From assembly GCF_014207955.1 (NCBI RefSeq), contig NZ_JACHLK010000006.1:62001-126000 (forward strand): a stretch of DNA of 64,000 nt, written 5' to 3'. Position numbers and translations under genes: made by a program. Below, one piece after another: positions 1-8,796 of the stretch. The notes under the pieces were generated by a model. It saw only the letters and a program-made list of their open reading frames with translations, did not search any database and was not told the DNA's origin. Every line of letters starts with the position of its first letter. The first letter of the stretch is position 1. The stretch is from Acidovorax soli. Lineage in GTDB: Bacteria; Pseudomonadota; Gammaproteobacteria; Burkholderiales; Burkholderiaceae_C.

Positions 1-888
1 GTCGAACACGTCAGCCGTGATAGCAACCTTCGTTGGGAAGGGGTACTGACCGCTGATGACGTTACGGTACGTCAGCTTCGTGGGGAACGTGAAGGACACC
101 AGCGAAGATTGCGTGCCGCCGACCACGTAAGGCACGACGAACGAGGTCTTCCACAGTGCGTCTTCGATGTCAGCAACGGTAGCTTGCGAACGTGGAGCGC
201 CCAGGCTGGAGTCAACACCGATGTTTTGCTTGATGCGGTTGTTGTAGTCAGCCAGTGCCAGGGTAGGCAGCGAAGCGTTTTGGCCGTTCAGCGGGTTGGA
301 GATGGTCAGGAAACCAGCCAGCACGTTAGGCGTGTTGGTGTCAGCAACCACTGCTGGAGCAGCGTCGAACGCAGCCTTGATGGCAGCCTTGGACACGCCA
401 GGAGCGTTAGGAGCGATGTCGAATGCTTGCGATTCGATGATCGTGATGTAACCAATGTTGGTCAGAGGCGAACGGCCTTCGCCAGCACCGCTCACGATCA
501 CTGCTGGGGTAGCAGCGGAAGCGAAGTTGTTGGAGTTAGGCAGCAGGATCGAATCGTCAGCAGACGTCACGACCGAGCGGGTCGTTTGGCCATTGGCACC
601 GGCAGCTTGGCTGGCCAGGGTACCGACCCACACGTCACCAGGCGACAGGTAGATCAAGAAGTCAAGACGTTCTTCAGAGCGCTCGTTGTCGTGGATCACG
701 ACCTTGGCCACCACGGATTGCGTCAGGCTCGTGTTGATAACCTTCAACTCACTTTGCCATCCCCCACCGATGAAATAGGAGGGAGCAACCAGCAAATCGC
801 CCAAGCCGGCGTGATTCACGGTCACAGCATTTGCAGCACCAGCAGCGAGCATGGCGCCCATTGCTACAGCAAGAAGTTTCTTCTTCAT
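1..888 (-). CDS. Secreted cell-surface (S-layer-like) protein, 3' end cut by window edge
   Basis: An open frame of 296 codons runs from an ATG at 888 off the left edge without a stop. A GGAG lies about 8 bases before the ATG. Residues 1-21 form a clear signal peptide (three lysines, a hydrophobic stretch, Ala-Asn-Ala cleavage site). The mature part is rich in Ala, Thr, Asn and Val, has no cysteine in the visible part, and carries a YLSPGDVW motif at residues 80-87. I recall similar proteins annotated as 'cell surface protein' in proteobacteria; no enzymatic function is suggested. Codon use is very unlike the neighbours: Ala is often GCT and Val often GTT, and GC is visibly lower. That pattern fits an extremely highly expressed gene, though recent transfer is possible. 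Secretion is well supported; the S-layer role is inference. Confidence 0.72.
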   Translation of the reverse strand, partial: MKKKLLAVAMGAMLAAGAANAVTVNHAGLGDLLVAPSYFIGGGWQSELKVINTSLTQSVVAKVVIHDNERSEERLDFLIYLSPGDVWVGTLASQAAGANGQTTRSVVTSADDSILLPNSNNFASAATPAVIVSGAGEGRSPLTNIGYITIIESQAFDIAPNAPGVSKAAIKAAFDAAPAVVADTNTPNVLAGFLTISNPLNGQNASLPTLALADYNNRIKQNIGVDSSLGAPRSQATVADIEDALWKTSFVVPYVVGGTQSSLVSFTFPTKLTYRNVISGQYPFPTKVAITADVFD

Positions 889-1261
889 CACAGATTTCTC
901 CATAAAAATTAAAAAAAGCACCTGAGCAAGCCCACACTCATAGCTTTACAAGTTTACACCAGATACTTCAACAATCCGCCCCGCGTACACAATCTAGACA
1001 AGCGGACTCTATGGACTGTTGATTCGCATCCTACACAATCGCCCCCCGGTTTGCGCAGGGGGGCGCAGATAAAATGTGTTTGGTGTCACAACTAGGGCGA
1101 TGGATGTTGCACCTCTGCAACAAGCGCCCATTGTCCTTTTCCCAGGCAGACACGGCAAGCCTGCGGCCTGCCCCCTCGCGGCACAGCGGGATGGCTCCCA
1201 CCCGAAGATGTCCCTGGCGAGCGTTGCCGCACGGCCCGACCGCTGCCGCCAACTCCGCCCA
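889..1261. other. Non-coding stretch upstream of the surface-protein gene
   Basis: About 370 bases lie between the lipoprotein stop and the surface-protein start. The 60 bases next to the surface gene are AT-rich and should form its leader and promoter, but I could not fix a convincing -35/-10 pair. An inverted repeat with 8-base arms (1040-1047 and 1058-1065, 10-base loop) is present without a T-run on either side, so it is only terminator-like. No conserved small gene is recognisable. Confidence 0.5.
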
Positions 1262-1771
1262 TCAGCGCGACTTCAGGACAGGATCGAGGTTGACATGCCT
1301 CCACTGCCCATCCACCTCCAGCCAGATGTCCGAATCACGGACCGTGGAGTCGGCCTTCTTTCCGGTCGGATCGCTCAGGACCCGTTCAACGTCCACGATG
1401 ACATGCTTGCCATCCTGCACTACATCGTGCACCTTGAAGGATTTCAAGGTCCAGGCTTTCACATGGTATTCCGCGTAGAACTTGGCATCCGTACGGCTGG
1501 AGTCGATCCCGCTCTCCAGCTCGTAGCGCAGAGCCCAATTTCGGTCCGCATGGGCTTGCCAGTAACGCTTGAAATTGGTAAGCACGCCAAACTGTGCCAA
1601 CTTTGGCTCCAGCGCCGCCGACTCGAAGACGATGCCCAAGGGCTTGGACGCCGCGGCCGCCTGGGCGGTCCCCGCAGCGGCGGCGGGCTGCTGGGTGGCG
1701 CAGCCTGCAAGCCAGGGCACCACCGCGACCATGGCGGTGGCAAGCGTGATCTTTCGTGCAATATTCTTCAT
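1262..1771 (-). CDS. Small lipoprotein of unknown function
   Basis: 169 residues. The N-terminus is a lipoprotein signal: basic start, hydrophobic segment and the lipobox LAGC with Cys24, so it should be lipidated and held in the inner or outer membrane. A low-complexity Gln/Ala linker follows (about 27-42). The rest is a small globular domain with many Lys, Asp, Trp and Val residues, ending WRHVNLDPVLKSR. I recognise no family; the alternating pattern near the C-terminus (KHVIVDVERVL, SDIWLEVDGQWRHV) resembles small NTF2- or SnoaL-like folds, which is only an impression. It lies 33 bases downstream of the methyltransferase/glycosyltransferase gene on the same strand and could be the last gene of that transcript. 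Confidence 0.7.
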   Translation of the reverse strand: MKNIARKITLATAMVAVVPWLAGCATQQPAAAAGTAQAAAASKPLGIVFESAALEPKLAQFGVLTNFKRYWQAHADRNWALRYELESGIDSSRTDAKFYAEYHVKAWTLKSFKVHDVVQDGKHVIVDVERVLSDPTGKKADSTVRDSDIWLEVDGQWRHVNLDPVLKSR

Positions 1772-1804
1772 GGGTCTAGAGAGATAGTGTGGATCTTCAA
1801 CGAA

Positions 1805-3598
1805 TCACCGAGGGTGACCCGCACGGGGTGACGGCTCTTGCAATGTGTGAAAGAGAACCAATGGGATGTGGGCGACCTGCTGATAGTTCACATCAATGGT
1901 GCCTCCCGCACCACTTCGGCGCAATGCCTCGGCCTGCAGCAGAACAAATGAGGCCGTGCTCGCGAACGAACTGTTCGTCTGCGGCACCGGAGCGCTCAGG
2001 CAGCGTATGGGCGGCATGACATCATCCCGCCCCAAAATGGCATCGTAGTCTGCCATGATGGCTCCAGTGTCGGGTCGCATCTTGGCCAGGGTGAACATCT
2101 CCTGCAAGGCATTGAAGGAGAGCGTGGTGCCCTCCTGCAGCGCCAGGCGGTATTGCCCGCGCCAGGGGTAAGCGCCATCGAGGTCCGTGCGGGGCACGAT
2201 GGTCAGCCGAGAGTCCAGCCGTGCGAAATCTTCCATGGCTCTGCGCACCGCGGGGGACTGGTCGGGATGCCCCAGCAGCAGCAGCTCCCAGCCCGTGTAG
2301 GTCTGCCGCACCAGGGAGAAGAAGGTGGTGGTGAGCAACGCCACATCGAATGGCTGCAGCACGACCGAAACGAATGGCACCGCCGCCTGGGGATGATCTG
2401 GCTGCGGGGCCTGCCCCGCACCTGTGCCGGACAGTGACCGCCAGCCAGCCCTCAGGAAGCGCCACATGCCCGGCGGCATCACGGCGCGGACCATGTTCTT
2501 GGCGTGGAACAGCGCATGCGCCCGCCGCCCCGCCCCGAGGGGCGCCTCTTCGCCCGCATCGGCGATGAGCCGGTAGTACTGCGCCATGTAGCGCGCCTGG
2601 TCGTTGGCGAGCAGTTGGCTCTCGCGTACGGTGGTCAGCTCGGAGCGCAGATGCTCCAGATCCATGCGTGCCGCTGCGAGCTTGCGGTCCAGGTCCGTGG
2701 CCACGACGGGGGAGGCGCCCTCCAGGGACGGCATCGGTGCCGAAGACAAGGTCTTGGGGGGATTGACCGCGCGGATGGAGACCCCCGCAGCCAGCGTACG
2801 CAGGTGGTGCTCAGGCAGCGCGCCCAGCGCATCCATGATGGCGGCATCCTGCAGCAGGGCAGCGCCCGTGCCCGCCCGCTGCAGGGCATCGACGATGTCG
2901 CCCAATGGAACGGCACGCAGCAGCGCCGCCGCCTCGGCGGGCAGGCGGTCCAGGTACACGCCCATGAACCAGCTCAGCGACCATTGCGGATGCTGGTGGG
3001 GCTCCACCCCGCTCCAGCGCAGGTCGAACTCGCGGAACCACTCGCGCAGGCCGGTTTCGGTGGCGTTGTAGAAATGGTGGGGATAGCCATGCTCAGGCTG
3101 CAGGAAGGCCGTGTCGATCTTGACCACCCCGCCCGGCTTGAGCACCCGCCGGATTTCCTCGACCGCGGCCTGCGGATACTGCAGGTGCTCGAACACCGCC
3201 TGGCTGATCACCGCACTGAAGCTGTTGTCACGGAAGGGCAACCGGTCGGCCGAGCCCACCACGTCGGTCATCGGGTAGCGGAAGATGTCGATCTGCACCA
3301 CGTTGTCCCAGCGCTGCAGTTTGCCCCCCGCGCCCAGGTCCAGCACCCACCCGTTCTTGTGGTCCTCGATGATCTTGAGCGACTCCTGGCTGTAGGGATG
3401 GCGCGACACCGGGTCGTCCACCGAGGCCTCGCCCGTCCCAGCTTCCTCGATGGTTTCCGGCAGCAGCACCGGCACCCCATTGCGCAGCGGGTAGCCCATG
3501 CCGCAGCCGCCGCACACCACCTGGCTCGGGTGCTGGTTCAGCCTGCCGCCGCAGCGTGGACAGGCCAGCAGCGGCAAAAGAGAGTCAAGTCGGCTCAT
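1805..3598 (-). CDS. Methyltransferase fused to a glycosyltransferase-like domain
   Basis: 597 residues. The first 50 form a Trm112-like zinc ribbon (Cys13, Cys16, Cys29, Cys32) like those that precede some class I methyltransferases. Residues about 83-200 are a SAM methyltransferase: motif I VLDLGAGG (86-92), an acidic strand end QIDIF, and VLKPGGVVKID after the EHL segment. A helical, probably coiled region (about 300-350) links to a C-terminal domain from about 405 that starts like a family 2 glycosyltransferase (VPFVSVVLQPF) and keeps the fold pattern around FFSLVRQTYTGWELLLL. I do not see a clean DXD in this domain, so it may be inactive. It is the gene directly after the PIG-L/GT2 giant (52-base gap), so it probably decorates the same glycan. 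Both domains are clear; substrates are unknown. Confidence 0.75.
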   Translation of the reverse strand: MSRLDSLLPLLACPRCGGRLNQHPSQVVCGGCGMGYPLRNGVPVLLPETIEEAGTGEASVDDPVSRHPYSQESLKIIEDHKNGWVLDLGAGGKLQRWDNVVQIDIFRYPMTDVVGSADRLPFRDNSFSAVISQAVFEHLQYPQAAVEEIRRVLKPGGVVKIDTAFLQPEHGYPHHFYNATETGLREWFREFDLRWSGVEPHQHPQWSLSWFMGVYLDRLPAEAAALLRAVPLGDIVDALQRAGTGAALLQDAAIMDALGALPEHHLRTLAAGVSIRAVNPPKTLSSAPMPSLEGASPVVATDLDRKLAAARMDLEHLRSELTTVRESQLLANDQARYMAQYYRLIADAGEEAPLGAGRRAHALFHAKNMVRAVMPPGMWRFLRAGWRSLSGTGAGQAPQPDHPQAAVPFVSVVLQPFDVALLTTTFFSLVRQTYTGWELLLLGHPDQSPAVRRAMEDFARLDSRLTIVPRTDLDGAYPWRGQYRLALQEGTTLSFNALQEMFTLAKMRPDTGAIMADYDAILGRDDVMPPIRCLSAPVPQTNSSFASTASFVLLQAEALRRSGAGGTIDVNYQQVAHIPLVLFHTLQEPSPRAGHPR

Positions 3599-3650
3599 AC
3601 GAAGGATAGAAGGAAGTGGTCATGGAGCAGGGACGGCGTGGGGCGGCGCC

Positions 3651-6600
3651 TCAAGAAACCCGGGGCGGCCAGGCGAGCGAGAAATCTTCGGCGTCAATGG
3701 TCAGGTTGGGGTTGTAGCAAGGGTCGTTGGCCAGCAAGGCGGGCCAACGGGTCTGCAGGATCTTCACTTCCGAGTTGAAACGCTTTTGCTTCTCCGGCGT
3801 GTCCTCATAGCCACGCGAGACGGACTCGTGGTGGATCAGCTCGGCATAGGGCGTCCAATGGTTGCGGTAGCCGGCCTCGCGCACGCGCAGGCAGAAGTCC
3901 ACATCGTTGAAGGCCACCGCCAGGGTCTCGTCCAGCCCATTGACCTCTTCGTAGATCGACTTGCGCAGCAGCAGGCAGGCGGCGGTCACCGCCACGAAAT
4001 CCTGCGCCAGCACGGCACGGCCCATGTAGCCGTGCTGGCCGCGCGCCAGCAGCTTGTGCGCATGGCCCGCCACACCGCAGACCAGCACCACGCCGGCATG
4101 CTGGATGCGGCCATCGGGGTACCACAGCCGGGCACCGACGCAGCCCACGCCCGGCTCCAGGGCCGGGCCCACCATTTCGTCGAGCCACTCGGGGTGGGTG
4201 GCCTCGATGTCGTTGTTCATGAGCAGCACGAACTCGCCACGCGTGGCCTCGTGCACCGCGCGGTTGTTGATGGCCGAGAAGTTGAACGGACCATCGTCGC
4301 GCAGCACGCGGATCTGGCCCGAGGCCGTGCGCTCGGCCAGCAGCTGCAGCGAGGCCGGCTCGTCGCTGCCGTTGTCCATCACGATGATCTCGTAATTGGG
4401 GTAGCGGGTCTGGACCAGGCTGTCCAGGCACTGGCGCAGGATCTTCTCGCCGTTGCGCGTGGGGATCACGATGCTCACCAGCGGCGGGTTGGCTGGGATG
4501 CCCCAGCGCACGCGGTACATGCCCGAAGCCTCGGGCGCCTCCAGCACCTCCCCCTGCAGGCCACGGCGCTGCAGGTGCTCCTGCAGGGCACGCCGGCCGG
4601 CCTCGAAGGCATAGCTCTTGTTGCCATGGCCCGAAGCGGTGCTGCCGGTGGCCGTGCGCCAGTGGTAGAGGATCTGCGGCACGTGGAGCACGGCGGCCGC
4701 GTCCACGCTGTCGATGGCGCGCAGCGCCAGGTCGTAGTCCTGCGCGCCCTCGAAGCCCACGCGCGGACCGCCCAACTGGCGCATGAATTCGGCATCGTAG
4801 ACCGCGAAGTGGCACATGTAGTTGTGCGAGCGCAGCAGGCCCAGGTTGAAGTCGGGCTTGAAGTAGGGGTCGAAGCGCCGGCCAGCCTGGTCGATCTTGT
4901 CCTCGTCGGAGTACAGCACCTTGCCCTGCGGATTGCGCGCGAAGGCCTGCATGGCGCGCAGCAAGGCATGGGGGGTGAGTTCGTCGTCGTGGTCCAGCAG
5001 GGCGATGTACTGGCCCTTGGCCAGGGCGATGGCCGTGTTCGTCGCCGCCGAGATGTGCTGGTTCTTTTCGTGGAAGGCCAGGCGGATGCGGGGTTCCTCG
5101 GCGGCCGCGGCCTCCAGCAGGGCACGCGTGCCGGCCTTGGTCGAGGCATCGTCGCAGATGCACAGCTCCCAATGCGGATAGACTTGGTTCTTCACCGAGG
5201 CGATGGCCCGGCCCACGTCCTGCGGATCGGGGTTGTAGACCGGCATGATGATGGAGACCAGCGCCTTGCGCGGCAGCTCGGCCGCCTCGGCCACCAGGCG
5301 CGACAGCTTGACCGGGTCCATGGTGTCGTATTTCGCCACCCATTCGGCGTAGCCGCGTGGTGCGGCCCCGCCCACGTCATCCATGGCGGGCGCGCCGGTA
5401 TCCAGGGCTTCCAGCTCGTGCCCGGAGCCATGCAGCATGCGCCGCAGGCGCTGGCGCACCCCCTGCACCCCCTGGGTGCGCAACACCGAGACGGTGCGCT
5501 TGACCAGGTGCGACAGGCCCACACCCCGGCCGCGCGCCACCGAGTAGGCCGCCACGACACTTCTGGCATACCGCGGTAGCCGGACCACCAGGCGCAATGG
5601 CCGGGTGATCTTCCAGGACCGCGATCCCGTCACCAGCCGCAGCTGGTGCTGCGTGGCGTCCAGCATGGTCTGCAGGTTGTGCGCATGGTTGCGCGCCAGG
5701 GCGATTTCCGCCCCCAGGGCCGCCGCCGAGGTTTCCAGGGAGCCGATGTGCGCCTGCGCATCGGTGTACAGGGTCAGCACGTTCGCGCCGTGCTGGTTGG
5801 CCAGGTCCCGCTCGCGCACCACGGCGTGGAGTTCCACGATGGTGGCATCGCGCTCCTGCTGGACCACGTCGCGCGCAGCGCAGGCCAGTTCGTGCGCCTC
5901 ACCCAGGTGGTGTGCATCCTGGCGCGCCTTGTCGGCAGCCTGCTGGGCCGCCAGGGCACGCTGCTGCTGGTCCACCAGGTCCTGCGACAGCCGCTGCACG
6001 TCCTTGTTGCGCTCCGCCAGCTGGGAAAGCACGCTGCGCCGCGACAGGGAGCGCGTCACGAGCTCTTCGAAGGTCTGCTTCGACTGCAGCACCTGCCACT
6101 TGGCATAGAGCTGGGCCGTGGCATCGGCCGCGCGCTGCCGGTCGGCCTGCACACCCTCGCCCGCGCCAGCGTGGATGCGGTAGGCCGCCGAGACACCAGG
6201 CACGAACTGGAACGGCGTGCGGCTTTCCACCTGCAGCCAGAAGTCCCAGTCCTCGTACAGATCGAAGCGCTCGTCGAAGGCGGCACCGCCAGCCCCCACC
6301 AGGCCGCGGTGGAACAACACGGAATGGATGGGCATGAAGTTGCCGTAGCGCAGCTCACCCGAGGCATAGGGGAACTGGAAGATCTCGCCCACCGGCTCGC
6401 TCTGGGCGTCGACGCACTCCACCGCGGTGTGCACGGCCCGGACCGTGCTGCTCTGGCGCACGGCCAGCACCAGCTTGGCGATATGGTCCGGGTAGAACCA
6501 GTCGTCGTCGTCCAGGAAAATCAGGTATTCGCCCTTCGCCGCCGCCATGCCGGCATTGGCCGCCAGCGCGCGGTTGAGCTTCTTGCCCTGCGAGACCAGG

Positions 6601-7532
6601 CTCACGGGCACGGGGCCACCCGCCCATTGCGAGCCCGGCAGGCCATCGCCTGCCGCATCCACCAGCACGATGTCCAGGTGCGGGTAGGTCTGAAGCGCCA
6701 CGGACCCCAGCGCCTTGGCCAGCGTAGGACGGCCCATGGTGCGGATGATGACCGACACCAGCGGCATGTCCTGCGGGAGCACCGCCACGCCGCGGCCCAG
6801 CAGGCGCTGCTTCTCGCCTTCGATCAGCAACGGGCCGCCCGCACGCAATTCGGCCGAGGTATAGCTTTCGAAGGCTTCTGCATATTCCGCGGCAGGGAAC
6901 AGGGTCAGCGCGCGAAAGCGGTTGAGCGCGGAGATGAAGCTCGCATAGGGCAGCTTCTTCTCCTGGCTGGCAAACACCTGCATGGCCCGTTGCTTGAGTG
7001 CCCACACCGGAGTGATGTCCAGCAGGCGATTGGGGCGCAGGGGAGCACTCACCTCGTACAGGTGCAGGCTGACGCCCTCCAGGCGGCGCACTGCCTCCAG
7101 CGCACACAGCGCCGTGGCACGGTGGTCCGGGTGCAGCTCCCAGGGAGATGGGGCATACACCACATCGGCACCGGTCTCGCTGATCGCCTGGATGATGCGG
7201 TGCACCAGGGCTTCGCCGTAGGTGATTTCGCGGTCCGGCAGGCCCCAGCACTGGGGTGGCGGCAGCCCCAGCACACGGGCGGCGTTGGCACTTTCGGACA
7301 GGCGGGTCGCTGCATACCCCTGGCCGGCGTCTTCTTCGCCATGCCCGCCGGCTGTCAGCAGCACGACGTGCACGGGGTGACCCGCCTGCACATGCCCTGC
7401 AATGGTGCCGCCGCATCCAAAGACCTCGTCGTCGGGATGGGGCGCCAGTACGAGCACGCCTCCGGGAGCGGGAGGCACGGGTGAGGCGTGGTAGGGAATG
7501 ATCTCAGCCTCGCTAGGGTGCATGTTGTGCAT
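3651..7532 (-). CDS. PIG-L deacetylase fused to three family 2 glycosyltransferase domains
   Basis: 1293 residues with four parts. (1) A PIG-L/LmbE-type metal-dependent N-deacetylase, about 25-220, with APHPDDE near residue 31 and HPDH near 135. (2) A GT2 domain, about 255-475, with SVIIRTMGRPTL and the acidic motif FLDDDDWF. (3) A Gln/Ala-rich coiled coil, about 505-620, followed by the SRSWKITRPLR motif often seen before or between GT2 domains. (4) Two more GT2 domains, about 755-1000 (VSIIMPVYNP, LLDHDDE) and 1020-1285 (VSIVIPTRNG, LMNNDIEA). It should deacetylate a sugar N-acetyl group and add several sugars to one glycan, at the cytoplasmic membrane face. Two ATGs (7532 and 7523) are possible; neither has a strong ribosome site. 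It is the first gene after a 380-base gap. Confidence 0.82.
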   Translation of the reverse strand: MHNMHPSEAEIIPYHASPVPPAPGGVLVLAPHPDDEVFGCGGTIAGHVQAGHPVHVVLLTAGGHGEEDAGQGYAATRLSESANAARVLGLPPPQCWGLPDREITYGEALVHRIIQAISETGADVVYAPSPWELHPDHRATALCALEAVRRLEGVSLHLYEVSAPLRPNRLLDITPVWALKQRAMQVFASQEKKLPYASFISALNRFRALTLFPAAEYAEAFESYTSAELRAGGPLLIEGEKQRLLGRGVAVLPQDMPLVSVIIRTMGRPTLAKALGSVALQTYPHLDIVLVDAAGDGLPGSQWAGGPVPVSLVSQGKKLNRALAANAGMAAAKGEYLIFLDDDDWFYPDHIAKLVLAVRQSSTVRAVHTAVECVDAQSEPVGEIFQFPYASGELRYGNFMPIHSVLFHRGLVGAGGAAFDERFDLYEDWDFWLQVESRTPFQFVPGVSAAYRIHAGAGEGVQADRQRAADATAQLYAKWQVLQSKQTFEELVTRSLSRRSVLSQLAERNKDVQRLSQDLVDQQQRALAAQQAADKARQDAHHLGEAHELACAARDVVQQERDATIVELHAVVRERDLANQHGANVLTLYTDAQAHIGSLETSAAALGAEIALARNHAHNLQTMLDATQHQLRLVTGSRSWKITRPLRLVVRLPRYARSVVAAYSVARGRGVGLSHLVKRTVSVLRTQGVQGVRQRLRRMLHGSGHELEALDTGAPAMDDVGGAAPRGYAEWVAKYDTMDPVKLSRLVAEAAELPRKALVSIIMPVYNPDPQDVGRAIASVKNQVYPHWELCICDDASTKAGTRALLEAAAAEEPRIRLAFHEKNQHISAATNTAIALAKGQYIALLDHDDELTPHALLRAMQAFARNPQGKVLYSDEDKIDQAGRRFDPYFKPDFNLGLLRSHNYMCHFAVYDAEFMRQLGGPRVGFEGAQDYDLALRAIDSVDAAAVLHVPQILYHWRTATGSTASGHGNKSYAFEAGRRALQEHLQRRGLQGEVLEAPEASGMYRVRWGIPANPPLVSIVIPTRNGEKILRQCLDSLVQTRYPNYEIIVMDNGSDEPASLQLLAERTASGQIRVLRDDGPFNFSAINNRAVHEATRGEFVLLMNNDIEATHPEWLDEMVGPALEPGVGCVGARLWYPDGRIQHAGVVLVCGVAGHAHKLLARGQHGYMGRAVLAQDFVAVTAACLLLRKSIYEEVNGLDETLAVAFNDVDFCLRVREAGYRNHWTPYAELIHHESVSRGYEDTPEKQKRFNSEVKILQTRWPALLANDPCYNPNLTIDAEDFSLAWPPRVS

Positions 7533-7914
7533 TCAGATCAGGAAATGAACGTGGGACGGTCTGTGGCGCATGGAAACCGGCGTGCATCCGCAAAAAAGGT
7601 GCAGGCACGGCAAAGGCCAGGCCCTTGCTGGCGGTGCCATGCCCTCGTCAAAGAAGGCCGGCTCGTCGCCAATGCAAAGGACCGCGGTGGATGCCAGGGC
7701 AGAGACCAGGTCTGTGGGATTGTTCGCCTGAAGCCCGCCGCAGCGGTCTTCAGAGGGTCTGCAATTCTATATTCTGTCGTATGCAGCCAAGATCGTGCGT
7801 TTACCCGGGCAGTGGCAACGGATTGTTGCACCACCCATCCCACCTGGATCCAGAATATTGCGCATTGCTGTAGCACCGGTCACACCCGGCACGCATCTTT
7901 TTTGCACCAGGACC
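7533..7914. other. Non-coding stretch between two glycan transcription units
   Basis: About 380 bases between the rhamnosyltransferase stop (7915) and the start of the PIG-L/GT giant, both on the minus strand. Short open frames in it do not look like proteins. An AT-rich patch at 7760-7790 contains TAGAAT and TTGGCT on the minus strand with 15-base spacing, a poor promoter match but the best one in this stretch. I see no clear terminator hairpin. The region probably ends one transcript and begins the next. Confidence 0.4.
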
Positions 7915-8796
7915 TTAGTGGCCGGGGCTGCGCAGCAGCCCATGCAACCCGCCCCGGACGGCGGCCAGCACACGCCCCCACCGCTGGTCGGACAGCAGCG
8001 GCTGCAGCACCAGCTTGCGTGCCAACGGAGCCAGCAGCTTGCGGCGCCAGCCCCGGGGCACCTCCCGCGACCGCAGCAGCCACAGCGTGTTGCGGACCTG
8101 GAAATAGATGCGCTGGGGCGGATGCGCCAACACCCTGCGCCCCAGCACCGTCACCCCGGCCTGGCCAATGGTGTGCTGCAGCACCACGGCCTCGGTCTGC
8201 ATGACGCGCCACCCCCGGTGGCAGGCCCGCCAACACCACTCGGTATCGACCATGTCCATGAACCAACCGCCCCGGAATGGCCCCACGGCAGACAGGGCCG
8301 CCACCGGGTACAGGCAGCCGGACGTAATCACATGGTCCACCGCCACCGCCTGCGGCCCGGGCCCCACCGGGCGCAGGTGCGCCTCGACGCTCTGCACAGG
8401 CAGTGCCCGGCCAGAGGCCTCGTCCCGCACGGCAGGCCCGAGTGCCGCCCAACCGCTGGCGGCCTCGCCGGCACGCGACCAGACCTCCAGCAGGCCCGCC
8501 ATATAGCCGGGCGGGGGCAGGGAGTCCTGGTCGAAACTCAGCAAAAAGTCATAGGCCCCTTCCAGCGCGCGCTGGCGCGCCAGGTTGAGCGCCACCCCGA
8601 CCCCCTGGTTGCCTGGCGCCCGGTGCCACTGCACCGCGGCCATGCCCGACCAGGGCGCCGCCTGTGGATCGATGGACTGGCCGTTGTCGATGACCAGCAC
8701 ATCGGCCACCTCCGGTTGCAGGCGGGCGATCAGGGCCGACAGGCGGGGCACATCAGGATGGTAGGCCACCACGCAGGCCAGGACGCGCAGCGTCAT
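7915..8796 (-). CDS. Family 2 glycosyltransferase, probable rhamnosyltransferase
   Basis: 293 residues from the ATG at 8796, chosen because it overlaps the preceding gene's stop as ATGA; a longer upstream reading is not needed. It has the GT2 start LRVLACVVAYHPD, a VLVIDNG strand end (about 34-39), GNQGVGVALN (about 62-71) and the metal-binding FDQDS (88-92). This spacing is typical of the RfbF/WbbL rhamnosyltransferases, which move rhamnose from dTDP-L-rhamnose to a lipid-linked or growing glycan in the cytoplasm. The C-terminus is rich in Arg and hydrophobic residues, suggesting membrane contact. It is the last of three coupled glycosyltransferase genes behind rmlBDAC, which supports rhamnose as the donor sugar. 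Confidence 0.8.
   Translation of the reverse strand: MTLRVLACVVAYHPDVPRLSALIARLQPEVADVLVIDNGQSIDPQAAPWSGMAAVQWHRAPGNQGVGVALNLARQRALEGAYDFLLSFDQDSLPPPGYMAGLLEVWSRAGEAASGWAALGPAVRDEASGRALPVQSVEAHLRPVGPGPQAVAVDHVITSGCLYPVAALSAVGPFRGGWFMDMVDTEWCWRACHRGWRVMQTEAVVLQHTIGQAGVTVLGRRVLAHPPQRIYFQVRNTLWLLRSREVPRGWRRKLLAPLARKLVLQPLLSDQRWGRVLAAVRGGLHGLLRSPGH

Noticed and set aside
1040..1065. 8-base-arm hairpin as the lipoprotein terminator
   Set aside because: It has a strong stem but no T-run on either strand and is about 200 bases from the lipoprotein stop.
1031..1252. 73-codon minus-strand frame just after the lipoprotein gene
   Set aside because: No ribosome site, no family pattern and unlike composition; treated as non-coding.
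3498..7484. Long plus-strand frames (3498-5579, 5646-7484) across the glycosyltransferase giant
   Set aside because: Antisense shadows with no recognisable motif; the minus strand carries clear PIG-L and GT2 motifs.
7538..7876. 112-codon minus-strand frame in the gap before the PIG-L/GT gene
   Set aside because: Atypical residues, no motif, no ribosome site; more likely promoter region.
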